Shown here piece by piece: positions 46,476 through 58,345 of a DNA stretch of 64,000 bases (position 1 is the first letter of the stretch; each line of letters opens with the position of its first letter). The translations under genes were made by a program, and so were the position numbers. The stretch comes from Epiperipatus broadwayi (taxonomy: Eukaryota; Onychophora; Udeonychophora; Euonychophora; Peripatidae): assembly GCA_028023455.1 (NCBI GenBank), contig JAQFVV010000022.1, positions 11,985,100-12,049,099 of the forward strand, read 5' to 3'. The notes beneath the pieces were generated by a model. That model was not told the DNA's origin and did not search any database. It saw only the letters and a program-made list of their open reading frames with translations.

Positions 46476-47527
46476 CTCTTGGTTTCAGCACTTTAACAAT
46501 GTATTAATCTGAACATTACTTTAAATTTTAATGTGATATTTCTTATATATATATATATACTTGAAATAAGGTTCTCAAATAATGTGTGATAGTTGATTAT
46601 ATAGTCAAAACAAAAGAAAATTATTCCTTCACACATTTCTTTTCCTGCATACTCTTCTCCTTAATATTGCCTTTCTACCAACGAGATCATATTTTATGAT
46701 TAGCAAGTACACAAGATTAATCTTTCCATATCAAGAATACCAATCTATTACTTAATCTATACACTTTTTATATTTCACTGTAATTATAATTTTTTTTCTA
46801 TTTGTCTAATCATTTGAGGTACAATTTTAAAATTTTGTTTATTATATTCTATGCTTCCTACATCTTGTTAGAAAGTTTTTGGCATTTCCAGGTGACTAAA
46901 TCCATACAGTATTTAAAATTAGAATGATGTATAATCTTAATAATTTAGATGTCTTCTGATAAATTCTAATTCTAATTACTTGTCCTCTAATTAGTTTAAT
47001 CCAGGTATATTTGTAGAATATATCAAATCATAATTCAGCTTTACAATATCTTTGCAAAATGTTTCTATGTGCTTTTCAAACTTTCTCAATAATATATAAA
47101 ATTTTAATAAGAAAAAAATATTTATACAAAATATTTCGCAATTCTTTCTTTTTCACTACTGAACATTCACATCATTGATTTACTTTTAAAACTGGTCCTA
47201 TCTAAATTCTGATATTTTTGACAAATTCATATACTACAAAGGAAAGGCTTATGATGAAGTGTTTGATGCCTCTGCCCACCATAGGATAAGCAAATTTTGG
47301 GGGAAATAGAGTATCCAAATCAAACCAAACCCAACCCAACTAGCCATTCATTTCTTGAGCAACAAATGAAATCATAGCTATTTTTACTCACAAAGTAAAA
47401 CAAGGGGGGTGGGAGGATTTATTTTAGTATAGACTTATTTGAGAATCATTGTATTCTTCTTCATCTTTCCTCTTTGGAATATATTGGATGGATTACAATC
47501 TACAGTAGGCTTTTTAACTGTTTTTAC

Positions 47528-48464
47528 TTATAGACCAGTGCTTCCCAAACTCATTAATATAAAAATGTCCCCTGATATATCTAGAAATATTCATGGACCC
47601 CAAAAGAAAAAAGTTTTAATAGAGGCATATGCTGGAATTACACAATTGTATTTATATTTATTTTGAATAATTTTCTTACTTTTCCATTACAATACCCAAT
47701 AGTTTAAAAATTACAAACATTATAAAGATTATGAAATATATAACACAAAACTCATTAATAATAATTATAACAAAAGTTGAAAAGGTTTTAAGAATTTAAT
47801 GTAATAGATGTGTTTGAATATTTCTATACAAAATAATCAATATTGAGCAAAATAATTGACACAGTAATTTTTAGATTTTTTCCCCCATGTTACTGTTGAT
47901 AAACAAGATCTAAACTTATTTTTAATTAATAATAGCAATGAAAATGCAGTTTACAAAGATATATGAATGCAAATGGAACCACAATATGTGTTGACAATGA
48001 AGGATATTCTTTTCTTTTTTTTTTGTCACTTGGTCTTGAGAACAATGTGAATAGTTCCGGTAAAATATGAGAAACTGTTAACTACAATGCAGATTCTTTG
48101 ATGTTTCACTGTCTTTGACTGACTGATCTCTACAATTCCTTTGGGTTTTTATTAGCCATTTATTCATCTCAAAGTTAAATTTTTACTGAATAATTTATCA
48201 AAAGTACTAATACCAAGGGTACTCATTACAAAGATGAAACTAGTAAATAGCACAAATAAGGTTATTTCTTGGTGTTTATAATGAGTGGTTATTAGGGCAC
48301 ACCATATAGTGTAATGTGTAAATTTTCACAACTTAACAATATATCTATACATAGAAATAAATCTAATTATTTATTTCTAATTTTAAAAATTGAAATTTTA
48401 TTTTCATGACTCCTTGAGGGATCATGCCCCCCCCCCCCCCAGTTTGAGAACCTCTCACATAGAC
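47528..48464. mobile_element. hAT-like non-autonomous DNA transposon
   Basis: Ends CAGTGCTTCCCAAACT (47536-47551) and AGTTTGAGAACCTCTC (48441-48456) are imperfect inverted repeats of the CAGNGNTTCTCAAACT class known from hAT (Charlie-like) elements, with a C-run beside the right end as often seen there. Flanking octamers TTATAGAC and ACATAGAC match at 6 of 8. The 921-bp interior has no transposase frame. Confidence 0.7.
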
Positions 48465-49193
48465 TTTTGAATTATATAGACATAAAACAATTAAATTAAT
48501 AGCTTGTCAAATACAAATATATTCTTTTAACTTTGATTTCTTCTGAGTGCTTTCCAGAAAACTTGTGAAAAAGTTGCACACATGAAAATGTTGTTTTGAA
48601 GGTTAATAATAATAGCATTATTGAAAGAAATATAATGAGATCCTAGTTTTGTAACTACTCTTTTGATTAATTTTATTTAAGTATGCTTATAATCTTTTTG
48701 CCCTTGTATTATCTGCAGTAGCATACTTTGTTTTCTATATGCCATGTTTGGAGAGACTGTAAAAGTAATATGAAGATATTTCTCAGTAAATTATGTAATA
48801 ATATAAATAAAATTTGTCATTGCAAAATCTTGTGTATGTGTATTAAGAGTATATTCTATTATATATTTCTAGCATTATTTGAATTTTATCTAAAATATCT
48901 TTAATTACTATTTATTTACCATATCTGGCATGATTATTTTGGGTACTTTAGTTTTATAAGCCCCCATTTTCTCATCAATTGTTCCAAATTCTAAATATTA
49001 CTCTCTGAAACTATAATTCCATGTGCTTTAGTCTTATTTGAAGTTTTAAATTCTTATATAAAAGCTTTATGATCTTAATTATATGTGACTATAAATGATA
49101 TTGTGTTAACCCTTATGTGCTAATATTATGGTATATATGCAGGATAAAATAAAATAATGAGAAACCATATTTTTGCAACCTATATCATAAACT

Positions 49194-49440
49194 ATACTGA
49201 AGTGGAGATGGGCTGGACATATTTTTAGAAAAGATGATAATAGATGGACAATTGAAATCTTAAACTGGATGCCAAAAGATTGCAAAAGACCCAGAAAGAG
49301 ACCACATGTGAGATGGATGAATGAAATAAGATAATTTGCGAGAGTAATGTGGAGAAGAGAGGCTAGAAATCAGAGAAGATAGATTGAATTTGGAGAGATC
49401 TTTATTCTGCAGTGGATGAATGGTTGACAATGATGATAGA
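49194..49440 (+). pseudogene. Non-LTR retrotransposon tail, second family (copy 1)
   Basis: Translation gives LKWRWAGHIFRKDDNRWTIE, then WMPKDCKRPRKRPHVRWMNE, REARNQRR and GEIFILQW, the K-W-x-W-A-G-H-x-x-R...R-W...G-R-P...R-W-x-D-E motif series at the very C-terminus of many LINE reverse transcriptases. It ends in a TGATGATA tail. Stops break the frame. Confidence 0.75.
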
Positions 49441-49636
49441 ATTTTGTATCCTTTTGTAAGTAAACATCATTAGATTTATTTAAAACTTCAAATTCTGGCC
49501 ACACATTTTAAACATATGAATAAAAACATCTGAAAAAGATAAATGTTCTCCAAAGATTTATTTCATGCTAAACTAGCATTATCTAATTAGTCCAATTTAT
49601 AATGTCTTACATTGTTCTTATTATTTATCTATAAGT

Positions 49637-49850
49637 GTCAAAATTTTTGTACTCACATCTTTGGCCCCATTCACTTTGGATAAATATATTAATAATTATT
49701 GTTAATCATTTATTAGGCTAGATATTACAACATCTTTTTTAGCCCAGATATAAACTAGTTATGACTATTGGGTTAGGAATGGCATAATAATCTCTAGCCT
49801 AACATCATTAGTGAATGGCATCAAAGATCTGAGAGCAGAAAATTTGACAC
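49637..49850. repeat. Imperfect hairpin element
   Basis: AAAATTTTTGTACTCACATC, TTTGGCCCCATTCACT on the left pair with AGTGAATGGCATCAAAGATC and TGAGAGCAGAAAATTT on the right. A diverged left part is at about 37.33-37.41 kb. Confidence 0.6.
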
Positions 49851-50002
49851 TCATAGATCAAATTGTTATAAGTAAACATCCAAAGAGATAATAAGTTGTT
49901 AATATTAGATTAATATCAGTTTTATAAACCCAGGAGAGAAATGTTAAACTTGTCTGAATTTAAAAGCTATCAAATTGCAGTCTCCAATAACCTGAAGTAT
50001 TA

Positions 50003-50151
50003 CCACATGTAAGATGGATGGATGAAATAAGAAAATGTGTAGGGGTGATGTGGAGAAGAGAAGCTAATGATCGGAGAAGATGGATTAAACTTGGAGAGAC
50101 CTTCATCCTGCAGTGGATTGATAATGGTTGATAATGATGATGATGATTAGT
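50003..50151 (+). pseudogene. Non-LTR retrotransposon tail, second family (copy 2)
   Basis: PHVRWMDEIRKCVGVMWRRE then RWIKLGETFILQW is read with one frame change; it is 5'-truncated relative to the copy at 49194 and ends in a TGATGATGATGATTA run. Same family and orientation. Confidence 0.75.
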
Positions 50152-50159
50152 GTCCAACC

Positions 50160-51220
50160 AACAGTAATGGAAAAACAGTTTTAAGAAATAATGATAACAT
50201 TCTTAAGAACTGCAACCAAAACTCATTTTCTAAAGTAGAATAATTTATTATTATTTATTATTATCCAAGACTCTATTCTATACATAATTCATCATAGCTT
50301 GCAAAGATCTAAAATTGGAATGTGATGCAATATTTTCACGACCTTTCTCTATCTGTTTCTCTTTAATTGCACCATCCATTTGTTTGACATTCTTTGAAAT
50401 ATGCTTTATTACAAAATTTCTAGTAGTTTTCCTTCTCGTTTTCCACCAAAGCAATTCATCATTTGAATTTTATTCTATTTAGTAATCTATATCCATATTT
50501 CTAAATTTGAAAAAAATTCCCTATTAATAAAATGTTATGTCTATTTATAATATTTAAGTTTTCATAAATTAATAACTGATATTAAATAGGTAAGTAAAAA
50601 AAAACCATTGACTGCATTGATAAAGTAATTAGTAAAAAAATTATCAAATATATCCATTGAAATACTACCTCAAAAATAGTTTTTTTTTTTTTTTAAATAA
50701 TATTAAGCCTCTCCATTAAAGTATGAAGATTGGCTATCTTAATATAAAGCTGAACACTAATCTGTGTGAGGAGAGTAATCTGGACCAAATGATGATTGCT
50801 GATTTAGCATGAAATACATATATTGGTGATTATCTTTTCAACATGTGTGTGATCAGGTGGGTCAGCAATATAAGATGTCATGTTAGTCTGTACAGTGTAT
50901 TAAATTAAATATTAATAATAATAAATTTAAAACCTTAATCCTGTGATATTTAGATCATTATGTATCATTTAAAACAGGTGTAATGGAAGAATTTACAATC
51001 TCCTTTTTTATAAACTAGACAGACAAATTGCTAATAATTAATATGGATTATTGTACTGTTACTTACTTTGCTACTATTGTCTTTTTATTCAAATGATTTC
51101 AGAATTAACATATTACAAAATTAACTTGATAAATTACCTTTAAAACTAAAATTAACCCAATAGTCAGACAATAGCAGCACCATTAGTTTTCTGAGCTTTG
51201 AAATGTCAGTATATTTATAC
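50160..51220. other. A+T-rich DNA without recognisable features
   Basis: No open frame, structured repeat or RNA gene noticed. Confidence 0.4.
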
Positions 51221-51224
51221 TAAA

Positions 51225-51869
51225 GGTGGGATGATTGTGTTAGGAGAATTATTAAGTGTTATAGTGGCAAGGAATGGGATAGAGGAATAGATGCATTAAT
51301 AAAAAATAGGGAGTTTGAGAGATGGAGAACTAGTATAGAGAATAAAAAGAGTTTAAATGTATATAGAAGTAAACAGAATATCGGGTGTGAGTTAATTTAT
51401 GATAATAGCAAGGAAAGTAGTTTGCTGTTTAAGGCCTGAATAGGATCTTTAGCAACAAGGGAATATATGCATAAATGGAAAAAAATGGGTGATTTAGTCT
51501 GCAAGTTATGTAAGGAAGGCATAGAAAATATTAGGCATCTATTAATTGAATGTAAGTGCCTGCAAACAGAAAGGGTAAAAATAATATAGTTATAGAAGAA
51601 TAAATATAAACACAGTGATTATACAGAAAGTGGGTTCTTGGTTTTTATGCCGAGTTTGGGAAAAGATAAAGGGTATTTAGATATAAAGGTCATGGAGTTG
51701 ATAAAGATTATGTTGCAGAAATGTGATGGAGCAGGATAGAGAAGAATATGGGGAAAACTTAGGATGGGGAATGGAAAGAGAAGGTAAGGTGGCTAACAGG
51801 TTTCTCTGGCCATAGAGCTGAGAGATTCTTGACTCTGATAAAGGAGAAGCCACAGTGCATTGCATCACA
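51225..51869 (+). pseudogene. Non-LTR retrotransposon tail (copy C)
   Basis: The longest of three copies of the CATCA-tailed LINE. It extends upstream of copies A and B with CYSGKEWDRGIDALIKNREF, then a stop after LLFKA, the intact knuckle CKLCKEGIENIRHLLIEC, a second stop and the shared 3' UTR ending GCATCAC. Confidence 0.78.
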
Positions 51870-52606
51870 ATGAAATATATGAGATTACTGATATGTAAGT
51901 ATTTGCCTGTAGGTACATCTTGAGTCATAATTTTAAGACAGTTCTAATTCTCTAATAGGTTTTTTACTGCTTTACAAAATAAATAAAATCCAGTAAGCGT
52001 CTATGTTATGAAAAGTTAATGCACTGAGAAACAATTCTTAAACATTTATCCTAATTATATTAACTAATTGTTTACAAACACATTGAAATTAATTGAATAA
52101 AAATCTACATTGAAATTAATGATTAATATTTATTTTCATAATATTTATCATTAAATTTTTCAGCAGTGTTATCTGTACTACAAAACCCCATAATAAGCAG
52201 TCTAGACATAGTAAACTATTTTTCTATTACTGCTAAAAATGTTTTTTTTTTACACGACAGTGTCTAGATTTTTGATACATAGTTTCATGTAAGAGCATAC
52301 ATACGTCAAAGAAATTAGTTTCAATACTAAAAGATGTCACATTGATTATAATTATGTTTGCATGTTCATTTACATATTGATCAACTAGTTTCAATAACAA
52401 AAGGTTAATATATTGAGCTACATTTTGAGTATTTTCCTTTCTTTGTGAGTTCAAATCCTAGTCTGAATTTATTGTTTTTATGATTTTGATATTCTTGTTG
52501 TCCAATCGATTCATTGTTACTTGATTTAAATTCGTATGATTTCTATAGATGTTTATCTGAAAATTATCTATAGATTTAATCCACATGTTTTTTTGTTTTT
52601 TTTTTA

Positions 52607-52681
52607 GGTGTCAAAGTATCGGCCGGGAAGTGAACCCCGGGACAACTGCTTGTAAGACAGCTGTGCTAACCACTTGGCATG
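52607..52681 (-). mobile_element. tRNA-derived SINE (Ser/Leu type), partial
   Basis: Minus strand GCCAAGTGGTTAGCACAGCT, GTCTTACAAGCAGTTGTCCC, GGGGTTCACTTCCCGGCCGA and TACTTTGACACC. Preceded by a T-run on the plus strand (its A tail). Confidence 0.8.
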
Positions 52682-53066
52682 TTGTTCATTTATTTGAACC
52701 ACTTAATGTCTACAAAGTTTGTCTACTGTTAGAACAACCCATATTGTCGGGTAATGCCATTTTCTTTGCATAGTTTGCAGATGTATATATGCATTTATGG
52801 GTGAAGAATTTAGTAATTTTCTTTCTTATGATGTAGATAAGTCTGGCCATCTTTTCTTGTTTTTTTAATGATGGGTTGAAATCTTTTATTCCAGTCATCT
52901 TGATTTATGATTTTACTAGTATTGCTCAAAATATATGTTCATATCTACATCTTGATTGATTGTTGCATCCTTATAATATATCTGTACTTCATCAGGAGCA
53001 TCATTTGATTGAAACTCTTGTTTGTGGTTGTCTGAGTTAAGGTTTTTGGTTTTAAATAGACAGTAG

Positions 53067-53197
53067 CTTAGAATAATGCAAACAATAGGAGCAAAACTAA
53101 ATGAGTTAAGATGAAAATGGAAAGTTGATTGTTAAGAACTGCCATAACATCTCAGCTCATTTAGTTTCATTTTCATCATTTGCATTATTCTGAATTA
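53067..53197. repeat. Small hairpin
   Basis: TTAGAATAATGCAAACAATA, ACTAAATGAGTT on the left against AACTCATTTAGTTT-like and TTTGCATTATTCTGA on the right. Confidence 0.6.
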
Positions 53198-54224
53198 ATA
53201 TTTTAAATGGTAGGAATGAGACTTATCATTTAACAGAGATATTGTGTTATTTTTCCAACATTTTAATCCCAGTAATTGCTTTACCCATATTCTATTATAA
53301 ATATATGAAACCAGTTCACACTTAAACAATACAACACATGATCACTTAAACAATACCTATATGAATAATAATTAACAATCTCAATCTGTTGTCAAAACAA
53401 CCTCCTTTTTACAATAAAGATGAATACCCAACTTTATATATGGTCTCATATGTTTATATAAACATTAAAGATTGTAATTTGATTAAAGAGAATGAGATTA
53501 TTAATTCAAAGAAGTTTAAACAAATTTCATCAAACATGCAAATATAACCTGTTTTGAAAATATCTAACAAATAGTCAATTATAATTTTAAACTGTACTGA
53601 TAAGCAAACTGAACTCGGGCTGCCAACAACATTCGCAGATAAGAAGATTAATTGAGTATCATCAACCAGCAATTCCAATCAAGAATATCCTCTGCTTCCT
53701 TTTACAAAATACTGTTGCCTTATCAAAGGTTAGATACCTTTTCCAATGCATGTTATACTTTTCATCTTTTCCCATGCTTGTTATCTAATTTTCTATTCTT
53801 TTTATCATGATATTTTCACTGATTGGAATTGTAGTGATCCAAGTTATGATATTCTCATTGTATCAGTCATCCTACTACATTAATTATGACAATAGAATTG
53901 TTTGTTTGTACAACTGTATTTTCATTCTTTAATTATATGTTTGGCAATTCTGATTATAGTCTTATATCATTTTTTTTTTGTGCAAGTATGTATGAGTTTG
54001 TAAAAATAAATAAAGCCCTCAGAATTGAGAAATAGTGATGAAGACAATATTAGTTGAATAAATGTTAAGCCAGTAAACATCACATGACCACCTCCTCTTA
54101 TGCTTGTGTATAACTGTTGTTAAAACAGACAAAAGTCACTATATATATTGCCACACACAGCAAGCTTGAGTAATCAATGGATGCCAGAAGACTTGTGCAT
54201 AAAATCTCCATCTAGTGCCTACTC

Positions 54225-54283
54225 ATCCGATATCCCCAGACTAGTTTCTGGCTTATGGCCTTCGTCAGTGAGGAGTCTTGGAT
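54225..54283 (-). ncRNA. Hammerhead-like ribozyme, monomer 1
   Basis: Minus strand: CUCCUCA, CUGACGA, stem II GGC-CAUAA-GCC, GAAAC UA GUC, UGGGGA. All core bases of a type I hammerhead are present and stem I pairs UCCUCA with UGGGGA. Positions 10.1/11.1 are A/A, a departure from the usual G-C. One base of the distal stem I (AUCCA to AUCCG on the plus strand) has changed. Confidence 0.7.
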
Positions 54284-54679
54284 TTGAGAGCACTGCATCT
54301 AGATCTTAGTATCTAATGCAACCCTCCAGAAACCGCCTTTTATCTCCATTTAACTACAAAACTATGAGTCTTAAACTGAAAACACCTTAATGTTTTCAAT
54401 CTAAGCCCATTAGCTTATATAGTCATATGGGTCTGAACCCAGTTCAGTATCCATACATTTTGGTGTCTTTGGTTCTTTAATAACCATAGCCACCAATATC
54501 ATATTAGGCAGGATTGGTTTTAAGCTAGTAAACATCACATGATCAACTCCTCTTATGCTTGTGTATAACTGTTGTTAAAACAGGCAAAACTCACTATATA
54601 TATTGCCACACACAGTGAGCTAGAGTAATCAATGGATGCCAGAAGGCTTGTGCATAAAATCCCCATCTAGTGCCTACTC

Positions 54680-54738
54680 ATCCAATATCCCCAGACTAGT
54701 TTCTGGCTTATGGCCTTCGTCAGTGAGGAGCCTTGGAT
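54680..54738 (-). ncRNA. Hammerhead-like ribozyme, monomer 2
   Basis: The same core exactly 455 bp further, with the distal stem I intact (AUCCA/UGGAU). Cleavage at the same GUC in adjacent monomers would release a 455-nt unit. Confidence 0.72.
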
Positions 54739-55134
54739 CTGAGAGCACTGCATCTAGATCTTAGTATCTAATGCAACCCTCCAGAAACCACCTTTTATCT
54801 CCATTTAACTACAAAACTATGAGTCTTAAACTGAAAACACCTTAATGTTTTCAATCTAAGCCCATTAGCTTATATAGTCATATGGGTCTGAACCCAGTTC
54901 AGTATCCATACATTTTAGTGTCTTTGGTTCTTTAATAACCATAGCCACCAATATCATATTAGGCAGGATTGGTTTTAAGCTAGTAAACATCACATGATCA
55001 ACTCCTCTTATGCTTGTGTATAACTGTTGTTAAAACAGGCAAAACTCACTATATATATTGCCACACACAGTGAGCTAGAGTAATCAATGGATGCCAGAAG
55101 GCTTGTGCATAAAATCCCCATTTAGTGCCTACTC

Positions 55135-55193
55135 ATCCAATATCCCCAGACTAGTTTCTGGCTTATGGCCTTCGTCAGTGAGGAGCCTTGGAT
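55135..55193 (-). ncRNA. Hammerhead-like ribozyme, monomer 3
   Basis: Third copy at the same period, identical core and stems to monomer 2. Confidence 0.72.
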
Positions 55194-55586
55194 CTGAGAG
55201 CACTGCATCTAGATCTTAGGATCTAATGCAACCCTCCAGCACTGATTACTCTAGCTTGCTGTGTGTGGCAATATATATAGAGTTTTGCCTGTTTTAACAA
55301 CAGTTATACACAAGCATAAGAGGAGGTGGTCATGTGATGTTTACTGGCTTAAAAGCAATCCTGCCTAATAGGATATTGGTGGCTATGGTTATTAAGGAAC
55401 CAAAGACATCAAAATGTATGGGTACTGAACTAGGTTCAGACCCATATGACTATATAAACTAATGGGCTTAGATTGAAAACATTAAGGTGTTTTCAGTTTA
55501 AGACTCAGTTTTGTAGTTAAATGGAGATAAAAGGTGGTTGCTGGAGGGTTGCATTAGATCCTAAGATCTAGATGCAGTGCTCTCAG

Positions 55587-55628
55587 ATCCAAGGCCATAA
55601 GCCAGAAACTAGTCTGGGGATATTGGAT
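55587..55628 (+). ncRNA. Deleted hammerhead remnant in the inverted copy
   Basis: GATCCAAGGCCATAAGCCAG then AAACTAGTCTGGGGAT: the 15-base segment carrying CUGACGA is missing, so this copy cannot cleave. Confidence 0.6.
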
Positions 55629-55749
55629 GAGTAGGCACTAGATGGGGATTTTATGCACAAGCCTTCTGGCATCCATTGATTACTCTAGCTTGCTGTGTGT
55701 GGCAATATATATATAGTGAGTTTTGCCTGTTTTGAATAAATGTTTTTAA

Positions 55750-56990
55750 TTGCATCTTGAATGTGACAGTACAATCAACTATAAGCCACTATGAAGTTGA
55801 AATTATAATAGGAGTTTTACTTGATGATTGACATTAGGCTATTTAGGAATGCCACGAGCATACCTACAAAAAGTATTCTAAAATATCCTGATGGAATTTT
55901 TCCCTAAAGAATTATGTATGGTATATTTGTATTTAAATCCATAAAAATTGTTATAATTCGAGTAATGTTAATGTTGTAAGGAAGACAGTAATGATAACAC
56001 TTGTAGCTAAAAATTGTCATGGTTTAAAATTGATGTAACTGATTACTCACCTTCCAGAGAAAGAAAGTTTAATTAAACAACTATATGGTTATAAGTTGTT
56101 TTTTAAGAAGGAAATTCATCAAGTGTACAGAGACTGTATGGTTCTATTTTTATAATTTTTACATCTAAGAAAAAAGTTAATAATTTTTCTTTGAGAGTGA
56201 TATCATACTTCTGTTATAATCTTCTCTGCCATTATTCTAATATTACTGAGTTTCTATGGGCCACTTTTTAATAATTGAAATATCAATTACTATCTCTTGG
56301 ATATATATTTTTTTTCTATTTGAGCACTTATCCTGCATTCCAGAAGATACTGCTCAAATACTATATGCTATAATTCATTTCCACGATTTTTGTTTAGTTC
56401 TGAAAATAAATAGGTAATCTTCCATGTTAAAGTAACTTTTTATACAGTGTTATTAAAATTGTGCAATATGTTTAGTACACACACATATATATATATGCCC
56501 TTTTGAGTTGATTGTTATTCACAGTGGATGTTGATGAAATATCAACATTACATGAAATTAAAATAGAAATAACTGCTACTCTCACTGATTTATGCTTAAC
56601 TAGTTGTAAAACATAAATAAATTATGAAAAGAATAGAATGATACCAAGCATTATTTTAACTCAGTATTTGAGCTTAATTTGTTGGTGGTGTTATAAAGCA
56701 AAGAGTAAAATTTATATATTAGTATGATTTATGTACAGTGTAAACACTCAGAAACCACAATTTAATTATTCATAAGAATAAGACAATGCCTTAGTTTTAT
56801 CCTCTGAATAGTTAAAATAGTAACACTACATAAATTAAACTAATATTTTACTATGTGATTTATAATAATGTCAATTAACTAAGCTTAAATACTAACAGAG
56901 CTAAAAGAATGGGTGATATCATTCCATTCTTAATAGCAATAGCAATTACATCTGTTTCAGTTTCATATCATTAAGTTATAATTATTTACA
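55750..56990. other. A+T-rich DNA without recognisable features
   Basis: No open frame or structured repeat noticed apart from short AT runs. Confidence 0.4.
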
Positions 56991-57202
56991 TATATATAAC
57001 TTCTCTAAATAATTTTGAACAATCCAGCCAATAAACTTATCTGCTTAACCAAACTTTCAAATTACTATATAATGTAAAAATTTCAGCCAATCTATTCCTA
57101 GGACAATTGTTTCTGATTCTGAGTACTCGTTTTCAGCTGACTATTAATTGCCAAACTTCCACACCATAACGCTAATGCCTCAACTTTAATTATACTAAAC
57201 CA

Positions 57203-57333
57203 AAGATTGAATTAAATTTTTTTTTCATATGTCATAGCACCGGCCGGGAAGCGAACCCGCTAACCCGGGGCAACTGCTTGTAAGGCGGCTGTGCTGACCT
57301 CTCGACCATCAATGCTTGACAAGATTGAATTAA
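57203..57333 (-). mobile_element. tRNA-derived SINE with 13-bp target duplication
   Basis: AAGATTGAATTAA at 57203-57215 and 57321-57333. Minus strand: GTCAAGCATTGATGGTCGAG, AGGTCAGCACAGCCGCC, CCCGGGTTAGCGGGTTCGCT and GGTGCTATGACATATG with an A tail. The best dated copy: duplication perfect, sequence close to the family consensus. Confidence 0.88.
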
Positions 57334-57474
57334 TTTTAAAACATGAATAAGTCACAATGCAATCTTCTAATAGTAAATCTCATTAATTTAAAGCAAAGTT
57401 GAAACAAGATTAACATTTTATAAAGAAATTAGTTGAAGAAAATTAATATCTAATTTTTACATTAAAAACCAAAT

Positions 57475-57666
57475 TTTCACTTTGTCAAACTGAAATTTAA
57501 ATAAACTACTTTCCCAAATAATTTTAATAATCCAAGCAATAAATTTATTAGTCAAAACAAGTTTTCAAATTTTCACTTTGCCAAACTGAAATTTAAATAA
57601 ACTACTTTCCCAAATAATTTTAATAATCCAAGCAATAAATTTATTAGTCAAAACAAGTTTTCAAAT
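57475..57666 (+). repeat. 96-bp tandem duplication
   Basis: TTTCACTTTGTCAAACTGAA at 57475 and TTTCACTTTGCCAAACTGAA at 57571; the rest is practically identical, so recent. Confidence 0.85.
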
Positions 57667-58345
57667 TACTGTATAATGTAGAAATTCAGCCAATCATCCG
57701 TGGTATAAATGTTTCTGAGGTAGCAGTGATTAATTGCCAAGCTCAGCACATCTTAACAATAATTCTTCAATCTTATAAATAGCAAACCAAAGACTGATTA
57801 GGCTTTTAAAATGTGAATAAATCACAAAGCAGTCTTTAAATATTAAATCTTATTGCATCACAACAAATAGACTTATGGTAGAGTTGAAACAATTCAAGAT
57901 TATTCACATCTTATGAAGACATTAATATCCCATTTTAAATTAAAAATCAAATATAAGTACACTCAAATTAAAATTTAAAAAAATAAATTATTCTCAGTAA
58001 CAGTAAATAATGCACCCAATGATTTTCTAGTTAAATCAAACTTTCAAATTACTGTATAATGTAAAAATTTAGCCAATTATTCCCTCAACAATTATTTCAG
58101 AGTCTATAGCAATAATCATCCTGTTTATGATTGGCTGAATTTAGAATAACTTGAAAGTTTGATTTGGAAAATTCATTGGCTGGATTGCTCAAAGATATTT
58201 AGACAGTATTTTATTACTTAAAATTTTAGTTTATGATGTGGGCGTTTGAGTTTTAATATATATAAAAAGATATTTTGCGGGTTCATCCGCGTTAAAAATT
58301 TTAAATAGTGACATTCTGACGTTTCGACTTGGTCACACAAGTCAT

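Larger units (their letters stand above)
54054..55744. mobile_element. Composite hammerhead fold-back: 455-bp tandem monomers plus inverted copy
   Basis: TTGAATAAATGTT at 54054-54066 and 55732-55744 flanks the insertion. Forward units begin at 54068, 54523 and 54978, a period of exactly 455; the third stops at about 55240, where the sequence switches into an inverted copy that runs to 55731. The inverted part ends at GTTTTGCCTGTTT, without the CAGTAAACATCACATGAC tail present at the left. Units 1-3 are almost identical, so the insertion is recent. Each forward unit has a hammerhead-like core on the minus strand. No protein of meaningful length is encoded. Confidence 0.88.
57000..58195. repeat. 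Cluster of related repeats, partly inverted
   Basis: The block AATAATTTT-AATCCAGCCAATAAA...AAACTTTCAAATTACTRTATAATG recurs at about 57010, 57520, 57616 and 57990; a final inverted copy (CTTGAAAGTTTGATTTGG, GGCTGGATTGCTCAAAGA) closes the cluster at about 58150-58200. The SINE at 57203-57333 is inserted in it. Confidence 0.65.

Noticed and set aside
54068-55240. CRISPR array or satellite
   Set aside because: The 455-bp units have no spacers and occur only as a triplet bounded by direct repeats, which fits a retroelement insertion.
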